Assembly: GCA_947243855.1 (NCBI GenBank)
Contig: CAMXIK010000007.1
Span: 1-64,000 of the forward strand
From: an uncultured Lachnospiraceae bacterium
GTDB lineage: Bacteria; Bacillota; Clostridia; Lachnospirales; Lachnospiraceae
Length of the DNA: 64,000 nt
Direction: 5' to 3'
Part shown: piece after piece, positions 37,285 to 46,736 of the stretch
How the letters are laid out: every line of letters begins with the position of its first letter
Position numbering within the stretch: the first letter of the stretch is position 1
Notes under the pieces: generated by a model
The model's input: only the letters and a program-made list of their open reading frames with translations
What the model was told of the DNA's origin: nothing
Databases searched by the model: none
Translations under genes and position numbers: made by a program

Positions 37285-37959
37285 CTATTGTTTCCCGGCT
37301 ATCTCGCCCTGTCTCTTATAAATGCTGTCTGCCGGAATCACGCCCCGCACCATGGATGTGGGATAAATATTCGTGTTTTTCCCAATCACCGTGCCGGGAT
37401 TTAAAACGGAATTACATCCCACTTCCACGTGATCTCCCAACATGGCGCCAAATTTTTTCAAACCGGTCTCACATCTTTCCTCACCGGCCTTTACCACCAC
37501 CAGCGTCTTATCGCTCTTCACATTGGAAGTGATCGAACCTGCACCCATATGAGCCTTAAACCCAAGGATACTGTCCCCCACATAATTGTAATGGGGCACC
37601 TGAACCTTATTGAAAAGAACTACATTCTTCAGTTCGGTGGAGTTGCCGACAACCGCTCCCTTGCCAACGATCGCGCTGCCCCTGATAAATGCGCAGTGAC
37701 GGACTTCCGCCTCCTCGTCGATGATGGCAGGCCCGCCGATGTAAGCGCTTGGAAACACCTTCGCGCTTCTGGCAATCCAGATATTGCCTTCCCTTCTCTC
37801 ATACGTGTCCTCTGGAAGCGTTTCCCCCAGCGCCACAATAAAATCCTTGATTTTCGGAAGCGCTTCCCATGGATAGGTGAGCCCTTCAAATAATTCCCGT
37901 GCAATCGTCTCCTCCAACGTGTAGAGGGCGGCAATCGCGGCATCCTGCAATCCGATCAT
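37285..37959 (-). CDS. Left-handed beta-helix hexapeptide-repeat protein
   Basis: Protein of 224 aa. From about residue 60 it has hexapeptide repeats (IWIARSAKVFPSAYIGGPAIIDEEAEVRHCAFIRGSAIVG), forming a left-handed beta-helix as in acyl- or nucleotidyl-sugar enzymes. Relatives are often labelled UDP-N-acetylglucosamine pyrophosphorylase, but the uridylyltransferase domain is absent. It may be an acetyltransferase-like or carrier domain protein. It follows topB with 6 nt between them. Confidence 0.72.
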   Translation of the reverse strand: MIGLQDAAIAALYTLEETIARELFEGLTYPWEALPKIKDFIVALGETLPEDTYERREGNIWIARSAKVFPSAYIGGPAIIDEEAEVRHCAFIRGSAIVGKGAVVGNSTELKNVVLFNKVQVPHYNYVGDSILGFKAHMGAGSITSNVKSDKTLVVVKAGEERCETGLKKFGAMLGDHVEVGCNSVLNPGTVIGKNTNIYPTSMVRGVIPADSIYKRQGEIAGKQ

Positions 37960-37965
37960 CTTCTT

Positions 37966-39999
37966 TTACCCCTTCTCCTTTTTTCCACCCTTATAAAACT
38001 GCGACGCATATTGAAACCTATGGTAGAGCGCGCTCTGATTCGCCATCTGCTTGACCGTGTTCGTTCTTCTGGTGACAAAATCATCCAATTTCCCCATATA
38101 CTCCTCTTCCGTGATCTCCCCGGAAGCCACTAACGTGAGACCTTTCTCCCAGCTCGCGGTAAGTCTCGGATCAAGAAGAGGTTTAATGGAACCCGCAACC
38201 ACCTCGTAAATCATCTCCCCCAAAAGCGTAGGCGTGATAATTTGCGTCTTTTTATTTAAATTCAAATATTTGATATGTACCAGCTTTTTCAAAATCTCCG
38301 CTCTGGTGGCGGAAGTGCCGATACCACTTCCCTTGATCTGCGCCCGCAGTTCCTCATCCTCGATAAACTGTCCGGCATTTTCCATTGTGAGAATCATCGT
38401 CCCGGAGTTATAGCGCTTTGGCGGGGAAGTCTCCCCCTCCTTTTTCTCCAGCGCCTTTTTTTCGAGAAAAGAGCCTTTTTTCAGCGCTCCCAGAGCCTGC
38501 ATGAAGTCCGCGTCCGCCACTGCGCCCTGCTCCTCTTCATTCCTCTCCTCTCCAGTATACTCCTCTGCCCGCTTTCTTGCAAAAGAATTTTGCGCAACTT
38601 CGAGATATCCCTGCTGTATCTGCACCTTAAAGCTTGAAATAAAGGTTTCTCCCCGCAATTTGGCCGTCAGCGTAATCTTCTGGTAGACCGCCGCCGGGTA
38701 AAATATACTCAAAAACCGTCTGGCTATGATCTCATAAACCTTGGCCGACGCAGGATGCAGGCCGTTTAATGCCGAAAGCCCCTGCCCTGTCGGAATAATC
38801 GCATAGTGATCCGTAATCTGTTTATCATTCACATATCTGGTTTTTGCGATTCCCTTATATTGTTCCTCCGAAAGAATTTTTGACGCATAGGACGCTGTCG
38901 GCTGATAGTTCTGCAAGCCCTTGATATTTTTAGTAATCTCCTTGGCAACTGCCGTGGAAAGGACTCTCGCATCCGTTCGGGGATAGGTGGTCAGCTTTTT
39001 CTCATAAAGCTCCTGCGCAATCCTTAGCGTCTCGTCCGGACTGATCTTAAAGAGCTTAGAGCAATCGTTTTGTAATTCCGCCAAATTGTACAGAAGGGGC
39101 GGATTCTTTGTCTCCTTCTTTCTCTCTATCTTCTCGACAACAGGCTGTTCCTCCGGATTTTCCTGCAAAAAAGCCAGAAACTCGTCCGCGTCCGCCTCCT
39201 GTAAAAAACCGTTATCCTTGTAGAGCTTGGGCGACTGAAAATATCTTGACCCTTCCGCCGCCTTCCACTCTAATACGCAGTCGTTTCCCGCTATGCCCGC
39301 CTGTAAAAGAATACGGTAAAACGGAATCTTTACAAATTCCCTGATTTCCCGCTCTCTGTTGACCACCATACCGAGCACGCAGGTCATAACCCGCCCTACG
39401 GACACCACCGCTTTATCTGCGTTTAGGTAGCTTTTAATAGAATAGCTGTATTTCAAAGTCAGCGCCCGGGAAAAATTAATACCCATCAGGTAATCTTCCT
39501 TTGCCCGCAGATAGGCCGCATGGGAAAGGTTATCGTAAGCCGAAAGGTCTTTGGCCTCCCGAATGCCACGTAAAATTTCCTCTTCCGTCTGGGAATCGAT
39601 CCAAACGCGTCTCCTATTTTTCCCTTCCACGCCCGCCTGCTGTTCCACCAGACGGTAGATATATTCGCCCTCACGCCCGGAGTCGGTGCAGACATAGATC
39701 GTCTCCACATCCTCCCTGTTCAAAAGACCGCTCACAATGCCAAACTGCTTCTTTACGCTGTCAATGACCTCGTACTTAAACTCTTCCGGAATGAAGGGGA
39801 TCGTATCAAGAGACCATTTTTTGTATTTCTCGTCATAGGCCTCTGGGTAACTCATGGTCACCAGATGACCCACGCACCACGTCACAACCGCTTCCTCGGA
39901 CTCCATGTAGCCGTCGCGGTTCTTCATATTATATTTTAAAGCCTTTGCGAACTCTTTGGCCACGCTGGGCTTCTCCGCAATAAACAAATTCTTTCCCAT
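37966..39999 (-). CDS. topB: DNA topoisomerase III
   Basis: Type IA topoisomerase of 677 aa that relaxes or decatenates DNA. The Toprim domain starts GKNLFIAEKPSVAKEFA; its acidic motif appears in YVCTDSGREGEYIYRLV. The active-site tyrosine is in KKLTTYPRTDARVLS. Length fits TopB, and no zinc fingers are seen at the end. ATG 39999 has GAGAAG 4 nt upstream; the track start is an earlier GTG. It lies between the DUF234-type ATPase and the beta-helix gene. Both gaps are short, so the three may be co-transcribed. Confidence 0.92.
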   Translation of the reverse strand: MGKNLFIAEKPSVAKEFAKALKYNMKNRDGYMESEEAVVTWCVGHLVTMSYPEAYDEKYKKWSLDTIPFIPEEFKYEVIDSVKKQFGIVSGLLNREDVETIYVCTDSGREGEYIYRLVEQQAGVEGKNRRRVWIDSQTEEEILRGIREAKDLSAYDNLSHAAYLRAKEDYLMGINFSRALTLKYSYSIKSYLNADKAVVSVGRVMTCVLGMVVNREREIREFVKIPFYRILLQAGIAGNDCVLEWKAAEGSRYFQSPKLYKDNGFLQEADADEFLAFLQENPEEQPVVEKIERKKETKNPPLLYNLAELQNDCSKLFKISPDETLRIAQELYEKKLTTYPRTDARVLSTAVAKEITKNIKGLQNYQPTASYASKILSEEQYKGIAKTRYVNDKQITDHYAIIPTGQGLSALNGLHPASAKVYEIIARRFLSIFYPAAVYQKITLTAKLRGETFISSFKVQIQQGYLEVAQNSFARKRAEEYTGEERNEEEQGAVADADFMQALGALKKGSFLEKKALEKKEGETSPPKRYNSGTMILTMENAGQFIEDEELRAQIKGSGIGTSATRAEILKKLVHIKYLNLNKKTQIITPTLLGEMIYEVVAGSIKPLLDPRLTASWEKGLTLVASGEITEEEYMGKLDDFVTRRTNTVKQMANQSALYHRFQYASQFYKGGKKEKG

Positions 40000-40015
40000 A
40001 CTTCTTCTCACGCTT

Positions 40016-41377
40016 TTATAAATCCGAAATCTGCACCAGTTTCAGATTTGATTTCATTTTGGCCTCCAGATTTAGGCGTTCATCAAACCGGAAAGCCGTA
40101 TACATATAGACGTAATCCGCACTTATCTTTGCTTTTTTCGCATAGAGGAGAAGGTTCTCATAATCTTCGTAGGTCATGGGTTTCTCCCAATTACACAGAC
40201 CGATCAGCGTACGCCCTTCCTCATCCTGCGCAATGATATCCAAAGAACCCACCTTGCCAATCCACTCGCCGATCGCACCGCAGTCGATGGGAAGCCTGTG
40301 ACGCTCTCCGAGTCCGGACAAATGCTGCCTGCACACCTGTTTGAAATAGCCGGACACATAGCGTCTGAAATCCCGCATAATATAATGGTTATAGAACTCT
40401 CCCACCGAAAGCATCTGTAAATCGCTCAGATGGGGATACATATAAGTATAATAAAAATCCACAAACGGATGGCTGATTCGATAGATCCCCTTCTGTACAT
40501 TTTCCTTGCCCGCCGTGTCATAAGAAAATACTTTCTCCACCAATTCCAGCTCAATCAGATTTTTCAGATATACGCTGATCTTCGCCCTTGAAAACTCCGT
40601 GTGGAGATAGAGGTCGTTTAACTTGTGATCTCCCGCCGCTATAGAGGCCATGATCGTATTATAAACGCCCGGCTCCCTAAGCTGCTCCGTAAGAATCCGC
40701 TCTCCCTCCTCGAAGAGAAAACTGTTACAGTCGAGAATGTTGCGGCAGATATTCTGCTGAATCGTAAGCCTGTCGTCAAACTGATTCCAAAGGCCGGGAA
40801 TCCCCCCTAAAATGGAATAGGCTTCCACACACTCCTCTATACGGAAATTCGGAAAACGCGCCACCAGATCGGCAAAGGGCATTTCCTTAATTTTAAGCAG
40901 GCCCGAAAGCTCGTAAGCCGCCTCCCCAATCCGGGTAATCATACTGTTTTCAATCCATCCGATCGAAGAACTGACAAGAATCACCATCACGTCGTCCCGG
41001 TTCCATTGGCTGTGCACAAAAGCCACCAGATCTTTCATAAAAGAATCGCTGGCCCGGACGATGTTTTGAAATTCGTCGATGACCAAAACCTTCTTGCCTG
41101 TAACCCGATGGGCAATCTTCTCAAAAATCTCCTGAAAAGAGGGGAATTTATCTGTGATATAACCGTCATGGACAAGCTGTCTCCCCCACTGATACGCCTG
41201 TTCCCTCTCCGAGCAGGCTCTGGCAAGGTAATAATATCCGGGCCGGTCCCTCATAAATTCCTTTACAAGAGCCGTCTTCCCGATATGCTTCTGCCCGTAA
41301 ACAATCAAAATCTGACTGCCGTCCCGGTCATAATAATTATTCAGATATCCAAGTTCTGTTGTTCTGCCAAGTAACAT
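40016..41377 (-). CDS. AAA ATPase with C-terminal DUF234-type domain
   Basis: Protein of 453 aa of the archaeal-type ATPase family. Walker A is GQKHIGKT (about 29-36), Walker B is VLVIDEFQNI, and a sensor-like serine lies in MVILVSSS. A winged-helix region follows (FSRAKISVYLKNLIELELVEKV). The C-terminal third (GEWIGKVGSLDIIAQDEEGRTLIGLCNW) resembles the DUF234 nuclease-like domain. Function is unknown in bacteria. It lies just upstream of topB on the same strand. Confidence 0.82.
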   Translation of the reverse strand: MLLGRTTELGYLNNYYDRDGSQILIVYGQKHIGKTALVKEFMRDRPGYYYLARACSEREQAYQWGRQLVHDGYITDKFPSFQEIFEKIAHRVTGKKVLVIDEFQNIVRASDSFMKDLVAFVHSQWNRDDVMVILVSSSIGWIENSMITRIGEAAYELSGLLKIKEMPFADLVARFPNFRIEECVEAYSILGGIPGLWNQFDDRLTIQQNICRNILDCNSFLFEEGERILTEQLREPGVYNTIMASIAAGDHKLNDLYLHTEFSRAKISVYLKNLIELELVEKVFSYDTAGKENVQKGIYRISHPFVDFYYTYMYPHLSDLQMLSVGEFYNHYIMRDFRRYVSGYFKQVCRQHLSGLGERHRLPIDCGAIGEWIGKVGSLDIIAQDEEGRTLIGLCNWEKPMTYEDYENLLLYAKKAKISADYVYMYTAFRFDERLNLEAKMKSNLKLVQISDL

Positions 41378-41394
41378 AGTTCACGCCTGCCTCA

Positions 41395-43140
41395 TCATAC
41401 CTTTGCCGTCAAATCCGCCAGCAGATCTTCGATCTCTTCGGCCGGCATCGGTCTGCCTAAATAGTATCCCTGAATAATATCGCACCCAAGTTCCTTCAGA
41501 TACTGGAACTGTCCCTCCGTCTCCACGCCTTCCGCTATCGTTTCATAGCCAAGCCGTTTCACCATGTAGATAATCGACTCCGTAATAATCTTTGTATTAA
41601 CGTCCGTAAGCAGCGTATCCACAAACGTCTTATCAATTTTCAACGTATCGATGGGCAGTCCCTTCAAATAGGACAGGGAGGAAAATCCCGTACCGAAATC
41701 ATCCAGAGATATTTTAACCCCGATTTCTCTCAATTCGTCCAAACGTTTGCTTATGGTTTCAAAATCCTCTATCAAAATGGTCTCCGTGACCTCAATCTCG
41801 ATCTCATCGGGTTCTACCTCGTATTGTTCTAAAATCTGCAGGAGGCTTTCAATAAAATCCTTCTGCTTACACTGTACCGCAGAGACATTCAACGATAAAA
41901 TCAATGGGTAGTGATATTTTTTCCTCCACCCCACATAGGTCTGCACACTCTTTTCAATCACCCAGTTCCCGATCGGCACAATCGTTCCATTCTTTTCCGC
42001 AATGGGAATGAAAACCGCCGGACTGATCATATCCCCTTTATTATCCTTCCAGCGAATCAGCGCCTCTACCCCGCGAAGCCTTCTATCCTCAGCCACATAC
42101 TGGGGTTGGAAATGCATCGTAAAGTTCTGCTCAAACACAACCTCTTTCAGCTTTGTCTGAATGGTCACTGTCTGCAAAAACTCCTCCAAGATCGCCCCGT
42201 CAAAATACTGAATCTTATCCTTGCCCTGACTCTTAGCCTTAAACATAACAATCTCTGCGCAGTTAATCAGCTCAAGTGTTCCCGTAGCCGCCTCCGGATA
42301 TTCGGAAACGCCGACAGACACCGTCATGGTAACCTCCTGCCCGTCCATCAATCTAAACGGTTTTTCCAGACGCTTCTTGATAACCTGATAAATGGTCTCC
42401 ACACTTCTTGCGCCGCAGGGATCATAAATAGCAATACAGTAAATATCCGTGCTGAAATGGGAGATCACCACATGATCGCTCATCAGATCAGACAAATACT
42501 GCCCGAACAACTGCACCAAATCATCGCCTGCAATCAACCCCATACCGTCGTTGACCCTGCGAAAATCGTCAAAGTCAACAAACATCACCGCAACCTTACA
42601 TTTCTCCTTTTCCGCCTGCCGCAGAAATTCTCCCAAAAGTCTCACAAAATAATTGCGGTTATAAAGCCCTGTCATCAAATCATAATAGGCCATGTATGCA
42701 AGTTCATCCTTCTGGGCGTTCAGCTTTGTTACATCCTTAAACCGGACAATTTTATCCGTAGGATTCCCATCGGCGCCGTATACGATATTCACTTCCACCT
42801 CGATACAAAGATGACTCTCTTTCAGGCGAATCTCAAAGTTCTGCCTTTCCCTATTCTGTTTTTCAATAAACAACCCTTCCCTGAGCGGAATCGAGTATTG
42901 CTCCTCCACGCTGTCATACAGTCTGGACAAATCCTTCATATCCGAAATCGGAAAATCAAAAAAGTGCCCCCAGTTTGCTAACGTTCTAACCCGGTCCTCT
43001 TTGTAGTTATAGTAAATAAATGCACTGTTTGAAGTCTCGCAAAGCAGACGAAACATCTTTTCGTCATCACGCAGCTGCTGATACTCCTGCCCAATCAGTG
43101 TTGTCTCGTTCCCCTTCTCTCTTTCTTTCGTATCCACCAC
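41395..43140 (-). CDS. GGDEF(degenerate)-EAL phosphodiesterase
   Basis: Protein of 581 aa. The N-terminal 145 residues look PAS-like. The GGDEF-like domain (about 150-310) keeps MFVDFDDFRRVNDG but has HFSTDIYCI where RxGGDEF should be, so it cannot be a cyclase. The EAL domain (about 325-575) is intact: EALIRW, EVTET, LDDFGTGFSSLSYL, LKIDKTFV, AEGVETE, QGYYLGRPMP. It should hydrolyse c-di-GMP. The degenerate GGDEF may bind GTP as a regulator, as in other composite proteins. Confidence 0.87.
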   Translation of the reverse strand: MVDTKEREKGNETTLIGQEYQQLRDDEKMFRLLCETSNSAFIYYNYKEDRVRTLANWGHFFDFPISDMKDLSRLYDSVEEQYSIPLREGLFIEKQNRERQNFEIRLKESHLCIEVEVNIVYGADGNPTDKIVRFKDVTKLNAQKDELAYMAYYDLMTGLYNRNYFVRLLGEFLRQAEKEKCKVAVMFVDFDDFRRVNDGMGLIAGDDLVQLFGQYLSDLMSDHVVISHFSTDIYCIAIYDPCGARSVETIYQVIKKRLEKPFRLMDGQEVTMTVSVGVSEYPEAATGTLELINCAEIVMFKAKSQGKDKIQYFDGAILEEFLQTVTIQTKLKEVVFEQNFTMHFQPQYVAEDRRLRGVEALIRWKDNKGDMISPAVFIPIAEKNGTIVPIGNWVIEKSVQTYVGWRKKYHYPLILSLNVSAVQCKQKDFIESLLQILEQYEVEPDEIEIEVTETILIEDFETISKRLDELREIGVKISLDDFGTGFSSLSYLKGLPIDTLKIDKTFVDTLLTDVNTKIITESIIYMVKRLGYETIAEGVETEGQFQYLKELGCDIIQGYYLGRPMPAEEIEDLLADLTAKV

Positions 43141-43209
43141 AATACCTATCCGCCGCCCCCTTCTGACGGCGCCTCCCCCTATATTTTTTCTTTATACCCT
43201 CATCCCTCT

Positions 43210-44295
43210 TTACTTCTTCGTAATATATCCCTTCGCTTTTAACGTCTCCGCACACAGCACCGCACCCCCTGCGGCCCCACGCACGGTATTGTGGGAAAGC
43301 CCCACGAACTTCCAATCGTAAACGCTGTCTTCACGGATTCGTCCCACGCTGATGCCCATTCCGTTTTCATAATCCACATCCAGCTTCACCTGCGGACGGT
43401 TATCCTCCTCCATCACCTGAATAAACTGCTTCGGCGCGCTGGGAAGCTGCAATTCCTGCGGCAGTCCCTTAAAGTTTACCAGCTTCTCCACAAGCTGTTC
43501 CTTTGTGGGCTTTTTCCTGAATTTCACAAACACGGCCGCCGTGTGGCCGTTCAATACCGGAACGCGGATACATTGACAAGTGATCACCGGACTTACTGCC
43601 GGAACGATCTCTCCGTTCTCCACTTTGCCCCAAATGCGCAGAGGCTCTTTCTCACTCTTTTCCTCCTCGCCGCCAATGTAGGGAATCACATTCTCCACCA
43701 TCTCCGGCCAATCCTTAAAGGTCTTGCCTGCGCCAGAGATCGCCTGATAGGTGGTAGCCACTACCTCGTAAGGCTCAAACTCCTTCCACGCAGTGAGCAC
43801 CGGCGCATAACTCTGGATCGAACAATTAGGCTTCACAGCAATAAAGCCGCGCTTCGTGCCAAGCCGTTTCTTCTGCGACTCTATCACGTCGAAGTGTTCC
43901 GGATTGATCTCCGGCACCACCATGGGCACATCCGGCGTCCAGCGGTGGGCGCTGTTGTTGGAAACTACCGGCGTCTCCGTCTTTGCATACTCTTCCTCGA
44001 TCTTCTTGATCTCGTCCTTGGTCATGTCCACTGCGGAAAACACAAAATCCACTTCCGCCGCCACCTGATCGACCTCATTCACATTTTTCACGATAATCTT
44101 TTTTACCGCCTCCGGCATGGGCGTATCCATCTTCCATCTGCCGCCCACCGCCTCCTGATAGGTTTTGCCCGCAGAACGGGGACTTGCCGCGATTGTGGTC
44201 ACCTCAAACCAAGGATGGTTCTCCAAAAGGGCGATGAACCGCTGTCCAACCATGCCAGTGCCGCCTAAAATTCCTACTTTTAACTTGTCGCTCAT
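43210..44295 (-). CDS. asd: Aspartate-semialdehyde dehydrogenase
   Basis: Enzyme of 361 aa that reduces aspartyl phosphate to aspartate semialdehyde in lysine, threonine and methionine synthesis. It is of the archaeal/fungal-like class: GILGGTGMVGQRF binds NADP and the catalytic cysteine is in KPNCSIQS. The active-site histidine probably lies in LNGHTAAVFVKF. The ATG overlaps the argH stop by 4 nt. Confidence 0.94.
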   Translation of the reverse strand: MSDKLKVGILGGTGMVGQRFIALLENHPWFEVTTIAASPRSAGKTYQEAVGGRWKMDTPMPEAVKKIIVKNVNEVDQVAAEVDFVFSAVDMTKDEIKKIEEEYAKTETPVVSNNSAHRWTPDVPMVVPEINPEHFDVIESQKKRLGTKRGFIAVKPNCSIQSYAPVLTAWKEFEPYEVVATTYQAISGAGKTFKDWPEMVENVIPYIGGEEEKSEKEPLRIWGKVENGEIVPAVSPVITCQCIRVPVLNGHTAAVFVKFRKKPTKEQLVEKLVNFKGLPQELQLPSAPKQFIQVMEEDNRPQVKLDVDYENGMGISVGRIREDSVYDWKFVGLSHNTVRGAAGGAVLCAETLKAKGYITKK

Positions 44296-45740
44296 TTTTT
44301 AATGTCCTCCCTATATAATGTCTCGTTCAGTCTCCCGCCGAACATGTCATCCTCATCCTGCCAATCTTTTGAAAGATATTCCCTGTGCATCCGTATGACC
44401 TCCTGCATCGCTTTAGGCCCCGGCGCACCGATCGTCAGCCGTTTTTCCACGCAGGTCTTTAAGCTGACCGCCCCGTATACATCCTCCTCAAAGACAGGGC
44501 TGATCTCCTTAAGCTCCTCGATAGACAGATCTTCAATACTGCAATTCTTATCAATACAATATAAGACTAGCCGCCCGATGATACCGTGGGCGTCCCGGAA
44601 CGGAACTCCCTTTCCCACCAGATAATCCGCCGCGTCGGTGGCATTGGTAAATCCCGCCATGGCGCTCTTTTCCATCACATCCCGGTTAAACTTCATGGTA
44701 CGGACCATACCCTCAAACAAGGCAAGACACCCCTTCGCCGTGTCGATGGCGTCAAAAGTCAGCTCCTTGTCCTCCTGCATATCCTTATTATAGGCAAGAG
44801 GAATCCCCTTCATGGTGGTCAACATTGACATGAGCGCGCCGTAAACCCGCCCAGTCTTACCACGCACCAGTTCCGCAATATCCGGATTTTTCTTCTGGGG
44901 CATAATGCTGCTCCCCGTGGAATAAGCGTCGTCGATCTCCACAAAACGGTACTCGTTGGAGTTCCAGATAATAATCTCCTCGCAAAAGCGGCTCAGGTGC
45001 ATCATAATCGTGGAAAGAGCCGCCAGAAACTCAATCACATAATCCCGGTCGGACACCGAATCCATACTGTTTAAGGTCGGTCCCTCAAATCCCAGCAGCG
45101 ACGCCGTATAATTTCTGTCTAGTGGATATGTCGTTCCCGCAAGGGCTCCCGCCCCAAGCGGACAATAGTTCATCCGGTAAAAAATATCCTTAAGCCGCGA
45201 CCGGTCCCGCTTAAACATCTCAAAATAAGCGCCTGCGTGATGCGCCAGCGTTACTGGCTGAGCCTTCTGCAGATGGGTAAAACCGGGCATGTACGTCTCC
45301 GTATTGTCTTCCATCATCTTTAACAGCGTGGTCAAAAGCTCTTTCAGCAGCCCGTCCGTTTGGAGCACTTCCAGCCTGATATAGAGCCGCATATCAAGCG
45401 CGACCTGATCGTTCCGGCTCCTGCCCGTGTGCAGTTTTTTGCCGGCATCCCCAATCCTCTCTATCAGATTGGCCTCCACAAAGCTGTGAATATCCTCATA
45501 CTCTTCCGTAATCGCAAGTTTTCCGGCCTCCACATCCTCCCGTATTCCGGTAAGACCTTTTAAGATCGCATCCTTCTCTTCCTTTTTCAAAATTCCCTGT
45601 TTCGCCAGCATAATTACATGGGCAATGCTGCCCTCGATATCCTGCTGCAGGAATTTCTGATCAAAAGAGATGGAGGCGTTAAAGTTATATACAAGCTGAT
45701 CCGTCTCTTTCGTAAAACGGCCGCCCCACAACTGTGCCAT
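44292..45740 (-). CDS. argH: Argininosuccinate lyase
   Basis: Last enzyme of arginine synthesis, 482 aa, cleaving argininosuccinate to arginine and fumarate. The family signature GSSIMPQKKNPDIAE is present, as are LWGGRF at the start and TGRSRNDQVALD. ATG 45740 has GGAGG 7 nt upstream; the track start 24 codons earlier is close to the promoter and unlikely. Pairing with asd in one transcript is unusual, but both draw on aspartate metabolism. Confidence 0.95.
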   Translation of the reverse strand: MAQLWGGRFTKETDQLVYNFNASISFDQKFLQQDIEGSIAHVIMLAKQGILKKEEKDAILKGLTGIREDVEAGKLAITEEYEDIHSFVEANLIERIGDAGKKLHTGRSRNDQVALDMRLYIRLEVLQTDGLLKELLTTLLKMMEDNTETYMPGFTHLQKAQPVTLAHHAGAYFEMFKRDRSRLKDIFYRMNYCPLGAGALAGTTYPLDRNYTASLLGFEGPTLNSMDSVSDRDYVIEFLAALSTIMMHLSRFCEEIIIWNSNEYRFVEIDDAYSTGSSIMPQKKNPDIAELVRGKTGRVYGALMSMLTTMKGIPLAYNKDMQEDKELTFDAIDTAKGCLALFEGMVRTMKFNRDVMEKSAMAGFTNATDAADYLVGKGVPFRDAHGIIGRLVLYCIDKNCSIEDLSIEELKEISPVFEEDVYGAVSLKTCVEKRLTIGAPGPKAMQEVIRMHREYLSKDWQDEDDMFGGRLNETLYREDIKK

Positions 45741-45802
45741 GGCAGAACCTCCATTTGCTGTATCATCCCTATCTTTCATGCGTTTAATTAAATCTAAATT
45801 TG

Positions 45803-45831
45803 ATGATACCATAAATTGGATTTCTTTTCAA
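45803..45831 (-). promoter_or_regulatory. Sigma-A promoter of argH-asd
   Basis: Minus strand TTGAAA (45826-45831), 17-nt spacer, TATCAT (45803-45808). Confidence 0.75.
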
Positions 45832-45947
45832 TCAAAACACATATTTTCTTCCCTGTCATAAAATATTCTATACTCGTAGTAAACGACCCATAAGATTTCG
45901 GTTCACGAAAAATATGATGTCGTTAACTACATAAGGAGCGATTTTCT

Positions 45948-46736
45948 ATGCAGCCAATACTATCTCTGCGGGATGTTTCCTACTCCTACCACAATTTGAA
46001 GGGGGAAACCCCCGCGCTTTCACACATCAACTTACAAGTTTCGGAAGGAAGCTTCGTCGCGGTCGTAGGACCCAGCGGCTGCGGAAAGTCCACGCTTCTT
46101 TCCCTGATTTCCGGACTGCTTCCTCCAGAGGACGGTGAAATTCTCTACCGGGGACTATCCTCCAGAGACTACTGCGCAGACTCCGCCCTGAAAATCGGCT
46201 ACATGCTGCAAAGAGACCATCTCTTTGAATGGCGCACAGTCTATCAAAATTTGATCCTCGGTTTGGAACTCACTCACAATCTCACAAAGGAAAACACCGA
46301 TTATATCCTGAAGCTTCTCAATGATTACGGGCTTTACAGTTTTAAGGACAAAAAGCCCTCCGAACTCTCCGGCGGTATGCGGCAGCGCGCGGCGCTAATC
46401 CGCACCATGGCGATCCGCCCCGATCTCCTCCTTCTAGACGAACCATTCAGCGCTCTGGATTTTCAAACCCGCCTCTTTGTCTCCGCCGATATCGCAAACA
46501 TTATCCGAAAAACAGGAAAAACCGCTCTCCTCATCACACACGATCTCTCCGAGGCAATCACTTTGGCGGACCGCGTCATCGTTCTTTCCAAACGTCCGGC
46601 CAGTGTAAAACGGGAAATGTCGATTCTCTATGAAATCAGCAGGGAAGACCCCCTTGCCATTCGGAGCACCGCCGCTTATCAGGAATATTTTAATCAACTA
46701 TGGGAGGTATTGACAGATGGGAAAACAACGGTCTAA
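45948..46736 (+). CDS. ABC transporter ATPase, NitT/TauT type
   Basis: ATPase of 262 aa related to SsuB/TauB. Walker A GPSGCGKST, signature LSGGMRQR, Walker B LLLLDEPFSALD and H-loop ITHDLSEA are intact. AAGGAG lies 9 nt before the ATG. It overlaps the permease by 20 nt. No substrate-binding protein gene is adjacent, so the substrate (sulfonate, nitrate, pyrimidine precursor or other) cannot be told. Confidence 0.9.
   Translation: MQPILSLRDVSYSYHNLKGETPALSHINLQVSEGSFVAVVGPSGCGKSTLLSLISGLLPPEDGEILYRGLSSRDYCADSALKIGYMLQRDHLFEWRTVYQNLILGLELTHNLTKENTDYILKLLNDYGLYSFKDKKPSELSGGMRQRAALIRTMAIRPDLLLLDEPFSALDFQTRLFVSADIANIIRKTGKTALLITHDLSEAITLADRVIVLSKRPASVKREMSILYEISREDPLAIRSTAAYQEYFNQLWEVLTDGKTTV

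Noticed and set aside
41911-42981. 356-aa plus-strand ORF
   Set aside because: Antisense shadow of the GGDEF-EAL gene, whose motifs are all on the minus strand.
43291-44268. 325-aa plus-strand ORF
   Set aside because: Antisense shadow of asd; histidine/leucine/arginine-rich and without any domain.
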